From JAIBCC01 sp963763855 (GTDB lineage: Bacteria > Acidobacteriota > Blastocatellia > Pyrinomonadales > Pyrinomonadaceae), in NCBI GenBank assembly GCA_963763855.1, contig CAVXPU010000002.1:310001-374000 (forward strand): a DNA stretch of 64,000 bases, in the 5' to 3' direction. Below are positions 17,710-28,127 of this stretch, in pieces. Under the pieces are notes generated by a model. It saw only the letters and a list, made by a program, of their open reading frames with translations. It did no database searches and was not told the DNA's origin. Positions within the stretch are counted from its first letter, which is position 1. The number at the start of each line of letters is the position of its first letter. A program made the position numbers and the translations under genes.

Positions 17710-18296
17710 AACACAAAGGCTCGCAAAATAAAGGTTTGCAAAAATTGAAGCAATATCAAAAGAATCATCGCCGAAATGTCAATCATTCCGATTGGCGGAA
17801 TAAGTTTTTGAAAAGGAATCATAACCGGATCAGTTATACGGCGGACGAAACCGAAAAATGTCTGTTTTGTATATACAAACCACGAGGAAATTATCCGTAA
17901 AAAGATAAACAGAATGTAGATGCTCAAAAGGGTGTAAAGCACTAATCCGATGATTGCCTTAACATTTCCATCCACCGAGAATTTAACTAACCCGTCAATT
18001 ATAAAGAATGTATCCCCAATAATTCGTAGTCCGAAAAAAGCCAAAAATGCAGCAACTAAAAACGTGAGAATCGGTGCCCATTTCTTGTCGATTCGCCACA
18101 TAAAAAGAAAAGTCGCAAATGGCGTAACGAATCTGTCAGTTGCCCTTCGCAGCCGATACGCGAATTTGCCGATAAGTCCAAAAGGATTCGGATCAGTAAA
18201 ACTAAAAAGCATACGCAAACCCAAAGCGACAGCAAATATCATTACTGCCGAAAAGACAATTAAACTGACAAATGGATAAACTGACAGTGACAACAT
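17706..18296 (-). CDS. YggT-family membrane protein
   Basis: The start is placed at 18296 (MLSLSVYPFVSLIVF), behind AAGGAAAA and after the yggS stop; the longer in-frame form would overlap yggS by 56 bases. The 196-residue protein has about four hydrophobic segments and the paired YGGT repeats (a proximal one ending RIIG, and a second with RIISSWFVYTKQ then RRITDPVMIPFQKLIPPIG). Members are implicated in osmotic tolerance and envelope functions, but no activity is established. It is co-transcribed with yggS and the DUF167 gene. Confidence 0.88.
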   Translation of the reverse strand: MLSLSVYPFVSLIVFSAVMIFAVALGLRMLFSFTDPNPFGLIGKFAYRLRRATDRFVTPFATFLFMWRIDKKWAPILTFLVAAFLAFFGLRIIGDTFFIIDGLVKFSVDGNVKAIIGLVLYTLLSIYILFIFLRIISSWFVYTKQTFFGFVRRITDPVMIPFQKLIPPIGMIDISAMILLILLQFLQTFILRAFVF

Positions 18297-18312
18297 AATT
18301 TTCCTTTTTACC

Positions 18313-18996
18313 TCAAAACTTTTTTCGTTCTCCAAAAATCGCTGTTCCAACTCGAATGTGCGTTGCACCTTCCTCGATCGCCACCGAAAAATCGTGGCTC
18401 ATTCCCATCGAAAGTTTACCGTTTGGTAAAACTTTATCACGAATTTCTCGCAGCTTTCTAAAATATGGACGAACGTCTTCAGCGTTTTCAAAATACGGCG
18501 GAATCTGCATCAAACCTATTATTCTTAAACACTTGCAATGATTCAAAAATTCCAAGAGCTTAGGTAGATCTTCCTCTTTGATGCCGTTTTTGGTTTCTTC
18601 GCCCGCTAAATCTACTTGGACAAAAATTCCTAAATCTGCTCGATTCTCTTCAATAGAAATACGTTCCAAACGGTCTGCAAGTTCGATTGAATCAACCGTG
18701 TGAATCACGTCAAAAAGTTTAACGGCTTTTCGAACCTTGTTTGATTGCAGATGCCCAATCAGATGCCATTCGATATTTTCACGCCCAATTTCAGAAATTT
18801 TTCCTTCCGCTTCCTGAATCTTGTTTTCGCCAAACACTTTTGCACCAATCGCAATCGCTTCTCTTAAAATACTGACAGGATGGGTTTTACTAACTGCGAT
18901 CAGGGTTATTTCCTCAGCATTTCGATTCGCATTTTCTGCGGCGAGTTTGATCTGATTTTCGACATCTGCAAGTCGTTGTGCCAAAGTTTTGCTCAT
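18313..18996 (-). CDS. yggS: YggS/PLPBP pyridoxal-phosphate homeostasis protein
   Basis: The 227-residue protein shows the PLP-binding Lys37 in LIAVSKTHP, then VFGENKIQEAEGK, WHLIGHLQSNKVR, and the phosphate-binding end LSMGMSHDFSVAIEEGATHIRVG. It binds PLP as a single-domain alanine-racemase-like barrel and maintains vitamin B6 balance. It is the first gene of the set leading to yggT and DUF167, and starts about 60 bases from the divergent tRNA-Leu. Confidence 0.95.
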   Translation of the reverse strand: MSKTLAQRLADVENQIKLAAENANRNAEEITLIAVSKTHPVSILREAIAIGAKVFGENKIQEAEGKISEIGRENIEWHLIGHLQSNKVRKAVKLFDVIHTVDSIELADRLERISIEENRADLGIFVQVDLAGEETKNGIKEEDLPKLLEFLNHCKCLRIIGLMQIPPYFENAEDVRPYFRKLREIRDKVLPNGKLSMGMSHDFSVAIEEGATHIRVGTAIFGERKKF

Positions 18997-19058
18997 TATT
19001 TAATCATAACAAACTACGCTTTGAACTTTGAATCGACAAACGTTATATTAATCCTATT

Positions 19059-19142
19059 GCGGACGTGGCGGAACTGGTAGACGCGTAGGTCTCAGAAGCC
19101 TATGGGAGCAATCTCGTGGAAGTTCGATTCTTCTCGTCCGCA
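19059..19142 (+). tRNA. tRNA-Leu (anticodon CAG)
   Basis: The acceptor stem GCGGACG pairs with CGTCCGC (19135-19141), with discriminator A at 19142. The anticodon arm TAGGT-CTCAGAA-GCCTA gives CAG, reading CTG codons. The long variable arm (around GGGAGCAATCTCGTG) is typical of class II leucine tRNAs, and the T loop GTTCGATTC is present. CCA is not encoded. Confidence 0.96.
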
Positions 19143-19246
19143 TTAAAAACTAAGGAAGAGGGATGAAAATCTTTTGTCCTCAGAAGGATTTGTAATTTAA
19201 TTCCACATAAGGATGCTTTTTCGATTTATACTGCATCTTATTAGAT

Positions 19247-19969
19247 ATGAAATTCTCTCAAATACGCACTGCACTTTTAACTTGTATTTTCGGCATTGTC
19301 AGCGTTTCATTCTTTAAATTTGCGTATGAGAAATGGAAAGAACCTCATATTGAATTGCCACAAGTAACCTCGGAATCGCCAATTATCGTTTATATTTGTG
19401 AAGAGCCAAATATTCCTCAAATTTATCCTCACGGAGCAATTCCAAAGTGCAATTACAATACTGGTGGCGGTGTTTCAGAAAGCAGAGTAAAAGATGAATC
19501 TCAATCATCCACATTAGTCCGCAAACTTTTTACGGCACTTCCCGAAAAATATTTTCATGTTGAAAGTATTAGTCGAGATAAGAGTAAATACCTTAATAGA
19601 TTTTTAGAAGTTGAAGATGATGAAAACGGATACATGGAAGGTAAAGGGGATGCTGCACAAAACCGCTTCAAAATGTCTTTGTTCAAACAGCCAAATGGAA
19701 GAACAATCATTGGCTTTTATGTCTGGGGAGAGGAAGTAGAAAAATCATATTTTTTAGAGTATAAGAACAAAAAGTGGCGTGAAATTGGTAACGAAGTAGT
19801 TCCACAATACGAGAAAAGCAATATTTATGAATTCTCTCTTTCTGAGAAAAAGGCGAAAGTCTACGCTTTGGAAAAAGTAAATGGTGAGTATGAATACCGC
19901 GAACTTTATGATTTAGTTTGGAAAAACGACAAATTTGTTATTGAAGCTAAAACTAACTCCAGTAATTGA
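19247..19969 (+). CDS. Hypothetical membrane-anchored protein
   Basis: The 240-residue protein starts with a short basic end and one hydrophobic segment (TALLTCIFGIVSVSFF), then a hydrophilic exported domain with many charged and aromatic residues and a single Cys pair (ICEEPNIP, PKCNYN). I recognise no family. It lies 105 bases after the tRNA gene. The rsmG start at 20025 is 55 bases beyond its stop. Confidence 0.6.
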   Translation: MKFSQIRTALLTCIFGIVSVSFFKFAYEKWKEPHIELPQVTSESPIIVYICEEPNIPQIYPHGAIPKCNYNTGGGVSESRVKDESQSSTLVRKLFTALPEKYFHVESISRDKSKYLNRFLEVEDDENGYMEGKGDAAQNRFKMSLFKQPNGRTIIGFYVWGEEVEKSYFLEYKNKKWREIGNEVVPQYEKSNIYEFSLSEKKAKVYALEKVNGEYEYRELYDLVWKNDKFVIEAKTNSSN

Positions 19970-20024
19970 TAATCTTTTCCGCGTCCGTTCGCGTATTTTG
20001 CAGGCAAAAGCTACAATTCCCGCA

Positions 20025-20648
20025 ATGACAAACGAATTTATCGAAGCTATCAAACATCATCAAGCAGCCTTTGATCTGAATTTATCGGACGAAAAAATCG
20101 TCGCTCTCAACGAATATTACGAAATAATTCAAGAGCACAACGAAATTTTGCACCTCGTTGCACCGTGTTCGGCGGAAGAATTCGCAACTCGTCATATTCT
20201 CGAAAGTTTGACTATGCTTGAGTATTTGCCCCCAAAAGCAAGATTTGCCGATATCGGGGCGGGTGCCGGTTTGCCTTCCATTCCATGTCTTATTGTTCGA
20301 GAAGATCTGAAAGGGCTTTTGATTGATTCAAAGGCGAAGAAAACTGAGTTTTTGCGGAAAGTTTTGACGAAATGTGAACTGGAAAAACACGTAAAGATTG
20401 AAAATAAGCAATTTGAAGAGGTCAGAAATTTTGATCTTTCTTTTGTTACATGCCGTGCATTAGATAAATTTACGCAGAAACTACCGAGCATCATCAAATG
20501 GTCGGGCAGTTGCTCTCTGCTACTTTTTGGAGGGAATGCTTTGCGTGATGAACTTAAAAAGAATCAGCTGAACTTTAGGAAAACACTGATGCCGCTTTCG
20601 GAACAGCGATTTTTATTCTTCTCAGAAAACACTCGAATCTATTCATAA
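20025..20648 (+). CDS. rsmG: 16S rRNA m7G527 methyltransferase
   Basis: RsmG landmarks are FADIGAGAGLPSIPCLI (S-adenosylmethionine-binding loop), LLIDSKAKKTEFLRKV, and VTCRALDKF. The enzyme methylates G527 in the 530 loop of 16S rRNA. The start at 20025 (MTNEFIEAIK) gives 207 residues, the family norm; the in-frame extension back to 19935 overlaps the previous gene and is unlike the family. The C-terminus is short but complete. Confidence 0.9.
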   Translation: MTNEFIEAIKHHQAAFDLNLSDEKIVALNEYYEIIQEHNEILHLVAPCSAEEFATRHILESLTMLEYLPPKARFADIGAGAGLPSIPCLIVREDLKGLLIDSKAKKTEFLRKVLTKCELEKHVKIENKQFEEVRNFDLSFVTCRALDKFTQKLPSIIKWSGSCSLLLFGGNALRDELKKNQLNFRKTLMPLSEQRFLFFSENTRIYS

Positions 20649-20754
20649 ATTGACCGGAAGTTTCCTGCCATTAATCTTGAAAACTTGCCTTTTTTGAAGT
20701 TCAAACGTAATATTATGGATTGCACTTATTTACGGTGCGATACAAGGAGATACA

Positions 20755-20958
20755 ATGAAACCAGAAATACATCCGAATTATACCGAAATAACAGTTTCCT
20801 GTGCTTGCGGAAATAAATTTCAAACCAAATCGACAGGCAAGAATCTTGACATAGAAATTTGCTCTGAGTGCCATCCGTTTTTTACCGGTAAGCAAAAACT
20901 TATTGATACCGCAGGTCGGGTTGACCGCTTCAATAAACGCTACGCTCGTAGTAAATAA
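20755..20958 (+). CDS. rpmE: 50S ribosomal protein L31, zinc-binding type
   Basis: The 67-residue protein starts MKPEIHPNYTEITVSCACG, with the paired cysteines CAC and CSEC that hold zinc, then HPFFTGKQKLIDTAGRVDRF, a diagnostic block. A GGAG site lies just upstream. It heads a gene order also common elsewhere (L31, DUF1385, prfA), although a structured terminator separates it from the next gene. Confidence 0.97.
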   Translation: MKPEIHPNYTEITVSCACGNKFQTKSTGKNLDIEICSECHPFFTGKQKLIDTAGRVDRFNKRYARSK

Positions 20959-20997
20959 TGCAATTATTTACCACCAATTATTAGCTTCTAAAAATCT

Positions 20998-21086
20998 AAC
21001 GCCGAAAGTTCTTCGGGCGAACTAATCTTAGTGTAAAATAATCTAAGACTGTTTAGCTGAAAAACTTTCGGCGTTATTCTTTTTTA
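20998..21086 (+). terminator. Nested-stem element between rpmE and DUF1385, probable terminator
   Basis: A perfect 13-bp outer stem AACGCCGAAAGTT/AACTTTCGGCGTT (20998-21010 with 21063-21075) is followed by ATTCTTTTTT. Inside it, AGTTC/GAACT (21007-21011 with 21018-21022) and TCTTAG/CTAAGA can form. The first of these competes with the outer stem, so alternative structures (attenuation) are possible. The 3' arm lies 27 bases before the DUF1385 start. Confidence 0.65.
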
Positions 21087-21102
21087 TTTATCAGGTGCAA
21101 TT

Positions 21103-22236
21103 ATGAAAAGATTTTTATCATTATTTTTAGCGATTGAAAGGGATTTGATTGTTGGCGGACAAGCTGTGATTGAGGGCGTAATGATGCGAACTCCTTCGGC
21201 TTATGCAATCGCTGTTCGGAAATCAGATGGAACAATTGTTCACACATCAGACACCCTTCCAAAATGGAGTGATACCCATAAATGGTTGAATTTGCCTATT
21301 TTACGCGGAGGAGCAACCCTTATTCAATCGATGGCTTTGGGCGTGAAAGCATTGAATTTTTCGGCAAATATTTACGAGGAAGATTTGAAGGCTCAAGAAG
21401 AATTAGCCAAAGAAAAAGCAAATGTAACCGAAAAAGCATTGGTTGATGGAACTTTTGACGAGAATTTCACGAAAGCTCCGACCAAAGTTACGATGCCGGA
21501 AAAGAAAAAGGCTCAACCAAAACAAGCAGCCGGAGCAATTGGTTCAATAATTTTCGCACTTGGCTTTAACATCCTACTTTTCATAGTTGCACCGTTGGTT
21601 TTGACCAATCTTTTGTTTATGTGGCTCGGTTGGGCAGCCTCGCCAAGCATCGTTGCGGACGCGGGTTGGTGGCAAACCATCAAGGCTTACATTTGGGAGA
21701 TTAAACCGAATTCATGGGTTGCATTCAACTTAATTGACGGCGTAGTTCGCATGATCTTCTTTGTCATAATGATTTTTTCGATGTCGTTTTTGAAAGATAT
21801 CAGACGTGTTTTTCAATATCATGGAGCCGAACACAAAACGGTTTTTAATTGGGAGAAAGGTTTAGATTTGTCTGTGGAAAATGCTCGCCCGCAGACTCGT
21901 CTGCACCCACGATGTGGAACGTCATTTTTAATGGTAGTGATGCTAGTGGCAATCGTTTTGTTTTCGGTGATTAAATTTGACGCGATGTGGATGAATTTGG
22001 TGGTCAGAATTGCTCTAATGCCTTTGGTTGCAGGACTTTCGTATGAAGTAATTCGCTACGCTGCAAAAAAGGAATCGTCTGCAATCTTCAAACTAATGAC
22101 GATGCCGGGACTTTGGTTGCAAAATATTACGACGCAAGAACCTGACGATGATCAATTGGAAGTCGCAATCGTTTCGCTTAAAGAATCTCTGAAACTTGAG
22201 CCGATGGAAGATGGTCAATTGCCGGTAATCGGTTAG
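21103..22236 (+). CDS. DUF1385 (YqhQ-like) membrane protein
   Basis: The 377-residue protein opens with VGGQAVIEGVMMRTPSAYAI, the strongly conserved family start. It has membrane segments at about 145-175, 205-230 and 280-325, with YHGAEHKTVFNWE and TRLHPRCGTSFL between them, both family signatures. The role is unknown. It is adjacent to L31 and prfA, the usual context. Confidence 0.92.
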   Translation: MKRFLSLFLAIERDLIVGGQAVIEGVMMRTPSAYAIAVRKSDGTIVHTSDTLPKWSDTHKWLNLPILRGGATLIQSMALGVKALNFSANIYEEDLKAQEELAKEKANVTEKALVDGTFDENFTKAPTKVTMPEKKKAQPKQAAGAIGSIIFALGFNILLFIVAPLVLTNLLFMWLGWAASPSIVADAGWWQTIKAYIWEIKPNSWVAFNLIDGVVRMIFFVIMIFSMSFLKDIRRVFQYHGAEHKTVFNWEKGLDLSVENARPQTRLHPRCGTSFLMVVMLVAIVLFSVIKFDAMWMNLVVRIALMPLVAGLSYEVIRYAAKKESSAIFKLMTMPGLWLQNITTQEPDDDQLEVAIVSLKESLKLEPMEDGQLPVIG

Positions 22237-22316
22237 CGATTTACTTTAATTTCTCGCGAATCACCCAATAAAATAAGGTAATAGCTAGCTGCCGACAGCG
22301 GACTCAATATTAAAAA

Positions 22317-23393
22317 ATGTTTGAAAAATTAGAACAAATAGAAAAGAATTACGAAGAGATAACCGAACAAATTTCGTCGCCTGAAATTATGTCGGATATG
22401 AAAAACTACGCTAAAGTGATGAAGCAGCATCGAACTTTAGGCGAAATCGTCAATATTTACCGCGATGTAAAGAAGATGCAAGGAGAACTTGCAGAAGCTA
22501 AAGAACTCGCTGAAATGGCTGACGATGATGAAATGAAGGAGATGGCTTGGGCGGAAGTTGCCGAAATTGAATCGAAATTGCCACCCGCTGAAGAAGCTCT
22601 AAAAGTTTTGCTTTTGCCGAAAGATCCGAACGACGAGAAAAACGTGATTCTCGAAATTCGTGCGGGAACAGGCGGCGACGAAGCAACATTATTTGCCGCA
22701 GAAATCTTGAGAATGTATGCCCGCTATGCCGAGCGACAAGGCTGGAAAATGGAGATTCTCGAGATTGCCGATACCGGAGTTGGCGGAATAAAAGACGCGA
22801 CTGCCGTTATTGAAGGTGATAGCGTTTATTCAAAAATGCGTTATGAATCGGGCGTTCACCGCGTTCAAAGAGTTCCGGCGACTGAAACGCAAGGTCGAGT
22901 TCATACGTCCGCAATCACGGTGGCAGTTTTGCCCGAAGCCGAAGAAGTTGACGTCCAAATTAATCAAAACGATTTGAAAATTGACACATTTTGCTCGAGC
23001 GGTCCCGGTGGGCAATCAGTAAATACGACGAAATCGGCAGTTCGTTTAACGCATTTGCCGAGCGGCTTGGTTGTTTCAATGCAGGATGAAAAATCCCAAA
23101 TTAAAAATCGTGAAAAAGCGATGCGTGTTTTGCGGGCAAGACTGCAGGAAATTGAAGAACGAAAAGTTCACGATGCACAAGCTTCTGATAGAAAATCGCA
23201 GGTCGGCAGCGGTGATCGAAGTGAGAAGATTCGGACATATAACTTTAAGGAAAATCGCGTTTCCGATCATCGAATCGGATTAACAATCTATCAACTTGAA
23301 CTTTTTATGCAGGGTTATATTGACGAAGTGATAGACAGCGTAGTCACCCATTTTCAAGCTGAAAAATTGAAAGCAGAAACGACAACGGCGTAA
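22317..23393 (+). CDS. prfA: Peptide chain release factor 1
   Basis: The 358-residue protein has AGTGGDEATLFAAE in the N-terminal half, the tripeptide-anticodon region RVPATETQGRVHTSA, and the catalytic GGQ motif in SSGPGGQSVNTTKSAVRLTH. RF1 reads UAA and UAG stop codons and triggers peptide release. The histidine-phosphatase pseudogene begins 14 bases after its stop. Confidence 0.96.
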   Translation: MFEKLEQIEKNYEEITEQISSPEIMSDMKNYAKVMKQHRTLGEIVNIYRDVKKMQGELAEAKELAEMADDDEMKEMAWAEVAEIESKLPPAEEALKVLLLPKDPNDEKNVILEIRAGTGGDEATLFAAEILRMYARYAERQGWKMEILEIADTGVGGIKDATAVIEGDSVYSKMRYESGVHRVQRVPATETQGRVHTSAITVAVLPEAEEVDVQINQNDLKIDTFCSSGPGGQSVNTTKSAVRLTHLPSGLVVSMQDEKSQIKNREKAMRVLRARLQEIEERKVHDAQASDRKSQVGSGDRSEKIRTYNFKENRVSDHRIGLTIYQLELFMQGYIDEVIDSVVTHFQAEKLKAETTTA

Positions 23394-23407
23394 TTTTGAA
23401 AAACTAA

Positions 23408-24067
23408 ATGGAAGTTACTCGGCTTTATCTAATCAGACACGGACAATCTGCGGGAAATGCCGAAGGGCGTTTTGGCGGACATTCGGCGACTCCGCTTTCG
23501 CCGCTCGGTCTGCAACAAGCCGAATTAACTGCCCAACTTCTTGCCAAAGAAAAAATTAGTGCGATTTATTCTAGCGATTTACTGAGGGCGATGCAAACCG
23601 CCGAACCATTGGCAAACCTTTTGAATGTAGAAATCAAACGCCAGCGAGAATTTTCGTGAACGTCACGTTGGAGTTTTGGAAGGTTTAACCTTCGACGAAG
23701 CAAGAAAACAGCATCCAAAAGATTATTATGCTTTGATCAACAGAGAAATTGCTCACGTTATAACCAAAGGCGAAAGCTATCGCCAACTTCTGCGCTCGAA
23801 CCAATCAAGCTCTGCAAAAAATTCATCGAAACCATCGCGGGCAAAAAGTTGCCATCTTTGCCCACACAGGCACAATTTGCTATATGACACTGCAAATTAT
23901 GGGAGCTATTCACCGCAAAACTTACACATACCCCATGGCTCGTAACCTCAAATTGCGGCATCAACCGCTTCGAATTCCGCAGCCGCAACAACGTCAGAAT
24001 TCTTTCAATCAACGACACCCGCCATCTAGCCCAAATCACGGGAAATGATTCTTTTGGGGCAAAATAA
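23408..24067 (+). pseudogene. Histidine phosphatase (phosphoglycerate mutase-like), several frameshifts
   Basis: The first frame starts MEVTRLYLIRHGQSAGNAEG, the RHG phosphohistidine motif, and continues with the SSDLLRAMQTAEPL helix before a stop at 23659. Later pieces in other frames follow the family order: HVGVLEGLTFDEARKQHP, then VAIFAHTGTI holding the second catalytic His, then LVTSNCGINRFEF and INDTRHL at the end. At least three indels are needed. The corrected protein would be about 215 residues, a normal length, so decay looks recent. It would be a small cytosolic phosphatase of unknown substrate. Confidence 0.8.
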
Positions 24068-24118
24068 AAAGGCTAGAGCCGAAGCCCCAGCCAGTCCTAA
24101 ATTCTAAACCTTATTAGC

Positions 24119-27100
24119 TTAGAATGAATATCTAAACAACATTTGAATAATCCGTTCCTGACCTTGAATACTAATAAAGTTTGACCAGTTTGAAGGCGGA
24201 GCTAAATTATTTCTCTTTGGATCCAGCCCTATACCAAAACCTGAACGACTACCGTCTAGGTCACCCAAAGCCTGATAATTTGCGACATTGAAAGCCTCAA
24301 CTCTAAATTGGAGCTTATGACCTTCACTCCACGGCATCTCAAATGATTTACCTAAACCAACGTCGGCGACCCAATATCCGGGAAGACGAATAGAATTTCG
24401 TTGTCCTGTTTCACCTGGTAATGCGTTACGGAAGCTTTGATAACCAGCAGTTGGATTGCAGCCATAAAGTTTTGGAGCAGCCGTTCCGCCCCGATCCGGA
24501 CATGTTTCAATGTTCGCAATCTGCGTTCCCGAACTTTGATTATTCCAGTTGGTCGCCCATCTTGAATCATCAAATGGAGCACTGGTTGGTAATCCGGTAT
24601 TGTATCGAACAATCGTGGAAAATTGCCAACCGCCAACAACCGCATTGAGCCATTTGCTAGCGGTATTTCCAATCGCTTGTCCTTTACCAAAAGGAAGTTG
24701 CCAAACTGCACTGGCATTTATGATATGTCTGGTATCAAAATCAGACGGAGCATAATTATCTTCCTGGCGGAATGGATTCAAAATAAATCCTGCACCTGAG
24801 GTAACAGCATCACGAAGCAATCCCGATCCGTCATCCATTGATTTAGACAACGTGTAGTTAAAATCTAGTGTCAATTTATTAGCAAGTCTTTGTCTGACTG
24901 AAAGCGTAAAAGCATTGTAATCAGACTTTCCGATCGTACTCCACGCTCCATATGTTCCATATTGCGGCTGATAGAAAATATGTTGTCCCGGAAATCTTGT
25001 TGATAACCTCGATAAATCAAGTTGAGCACTCGTCCAGTCGTTTCCATAGTTAGTTCCACATCCATCTGCACCTGTCGTTACCAATGAATAAACTGCTTGG
25101 GTCTGGTTCGCACCCGGACAACCTAAATCATCAGCAAGAGTAGCTGGGAAAACATTTGCAAAATAAGGAATTTGCTGAATGCTTGCAAGCGATGCTCCTT
25201 GCGAACGCAATACTTCTAACTGTGATGCCGCCGTGTACCAATCAGTACCAGAAACAGGATCCTTAAAGTTTGAAGGAGCTGCCATGTCACGAGCTGCCAG
25301 GAGCTGTCTGGCTTTACGTCCAAGATAAGAAGCTTGAACAATTAAACCTTTCGGCAACAAACGCTCATAAGTTAAACTCCAACTGTAATGCGTCGGAGCA
25401 ACTAAATCCGAGTCCAAACCGCCTTGAATGGCTGTTGGAAAGTTTCTGGATGGAGCTTGCCTTGGGAAAGTTAGATTTCCTGAAGGCAATGTCAAGTTAG
25501 GCAATGTTCTTACAGCTTGATTAAAACCCGTAAAAAGCGGTCCCTGATTATTCCCCAAATTGTAAAAGTTAGCATTGATTTGCGTACTTGAAGAAAACCC
25601 GAGAGTATTATTCAAGTCAAAACGTACTGCTAATGCCTGACCATAATAATCATTGGTCATCGAAAATCCGCCACGAATTACAGATTCACTATTAGTCCCA
25701 AACAATTCACCTAAAAATCCATCTTTAAAGTTTGGTGACCAAGCCATTGCAATTCTTGGTTGGAAATTATTCTTATCCCAGTTATAAAGCGGCGTTTTGC
25801 CATTTGCCGGACCAGAAAGATCTAAAACTACCAAATCATTGAATGGTGTTCCGTTAGCAGCACCAGCTGCTCTCTTTTCAAAAAGCTCGCCCAATGAAAC
25901 TGTTGGTTTAACTTCAAAACCATTGGCTTCATAAACCGGTTTGCTAATACCGTATCTTAAACCAGCGGTTAAAGTTAAATTTGATTTGATTTTCCAAATA
26001 TCTTGGAAATAGAAATCATATTCTTCAGTTTTCATTGTGCGGTCGCTAGGTGAACCCGCAGGCAATAAAGAACCGTCTTTGTTAAACGTGAAATTGGCTG
26101 AATACTGCGTAAATCTTCCGAGAACTGCTGTTACGGCATTTTCTACGTTACTAGCCGAAGAACTCGAAATTCCATAACCAAAATTCGTCTGTAAATACGT
26201 TCCCAAAGGAGTAGTAATTGCTCCTTGTGGGTAGAACGATGGGTTTGTAAAGGCTGTGTCAAAAGCATTTGCAAAAGTTGCCCGTTTATTTGAAATCAAA
26301 CGGATGTTTGTTCCAAATTGGAACGTATGCGTTCCTGAAACGAAAGACAGATCATCCGTAATATTGTGAACAGGTGTAACCCTCGTAATATCTCTGGCTG
26401 CCAGATTTGGCTGGAATACAAATCTAAAGAAAACATTATTAGTATTAGAATCGCCAAGCGATGTAAATGAATCTCTAGTTAGTCCATACCGGAAATTATT
26501 TACCAGACTATTTGAAATCGTCCAAGTATGTCCGGCTACAAAACCTGTAGGATGCGACCAAAGACCCGGTGCAGGAGTATCAGGAAACTGCGAAGCCGTT
26601 GATGACAAATCGTAAATATAATTTCCTCGGACAAAAGCTTGCATATTCGAATTGATATTAAAATCCAACTTCAAAATATGCGAATTGTCTTTACGTGTAA
26701 CAGGAGCATTAAATCTATATCCTGCAGTATTTAGTCTGTCAGTTGTGGTACTATCACCGACAGTAAAGTCATTTGCAACATATTTAGCCGAAGCAGCCGA
26801 AAGTGCCGAAAGAGCTGCCGGATTCAAAACGCCACTAGCTCCTAAATTTGGGAGAGCTGGAAAAACAGATGCGAATTGACTTGCATTTACAGAAACAATA
26901 TTTCCCGCCGTGTTTCTAAATCGAACAATCCCCTGACCCAATGTTGGCAGCGGAACGACTCTAACCTGAGTGCTGGATTGTGCATCAACTTGCCTCTCAT
27001 AGCTATAAAAGAAAAATGCCCGATCCTTAATGATTGGTCCGCCGATACCGCCGCCAAATTTATCTCTTTTGAATTCGGGACGGTCAATTCCGGAACGGTT

Positions 27101-27909
27101 GTTGAAGAAATCATTTGCTTTCCATGCAGTTCTACGCCCTACCCAAAAACCTGCACCGTGAAAACTATTCGTACCGCTACGGGTAATCAGGGAAATTTGA
27201 GCCCCAGATGAGCGTCCTTGTGAAGAGTTCGCCGTAGTAGTTGTGACACGAAATTCTTCGATGGCTTCTGAATTGAGACGCAATACCGGGGTTGCAATGT
27301 CGTTTGTTGACTCATTAATGTCCACTCCATCAAGAGTAATGTTAGATTGGTCACTACGACCTCCATCAACATAACCTTCCTTTGTAACTCCTGGTTGCAA
27401 GGAAACAGGCTGCATATACTACTTCTAAATCGGTAGGAAGTTCAGTAATTTGCTGAGAATTAATGCGTATTACCAGTTCTAGCCGTCTTGCGTATTAATC
27501 GTAGCGTCAAGAACTGCTGGTAACATTAACAACGGCTCGATAACTCACCAGGCTCTAATTCAAAATTCATGTCCAACTTGGTTGGGGTATCCACTGAAGG
27601 CCTGTGACTTCTGCTCTAAGATGTTTTGAAGCTCGCTTGCTCCAATTTCGATTTTATAAGCACCGGGTGCGAAACTTGGGAAACGGTATTTGCCATCACT
27701 ATAGTAACAGATGAGCATTAAATCCTTTAGCCGGATTGCTTAGTCTTAATCGTTGCTCCCGAAACAGTAGTCCATTGTTGATCGGTTACAAGTCCATTAA
27801 TTGAAGATGTTCCGCTTTGAGCAAAAACACTCAAACAAAGGAGTAAAGATAGGGATAATCCAACAAAAACTTTATTTAGCGTTTTGTTGAAATTTTTCTT
27901 AAAATTCAT
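24119..27909 (-). pseudogene. Oar-type TonB-dependent receptor, N-terminal region frameshifted
   Basis: A strong AGGAGG site precedes MNFKKNFNKTLNKVFVGLSL, a signal peptide, then GTSSINGLVTDQQWTTVSGA, the beginning of a carboxypeptidase-regulatory domain. The next 300 bases (27416-27726) are broken in several frames. From 27415 a single long frame of about 1,098 codons carries the plug (SNITLDGVDINESTNDI, SGAQISLITRSGTNSFHG) and a large beta barrel ending in the expected C-terminal Phe (MLFRYSF). Such receptors import large substrates across the outer membrane. As read, the intact part lacks a signal peptide and half its plug. Confidence 0.85.
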
Positions 27910-28127
27910 AGTTCCTCCTAAAATTTTTAACTGAAATTTATAGCGATTTTTCAAGTTTGTATAAAATTTCTGCATATTTGTATAAAAACGAAAAGGTTAT
28001 ACTTTTAAGGCATTTGTTGTTCCAAAAGATTAACGCGGAGACGTGGTTTTGTAAACTATTGTAAATAATAGATTAAGCAACCATGTTTGAGATTCCGAAT
28101 CTCAATTTCAATCCATTTTTTTGTATT

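Noticed and set aside
19059..19969. Integrative element at the tRNA-Leu gene
   Set aside because: No integrase and no repeat of the tRNA 3' end downstream; the next gene is an ordinary hypothetical.
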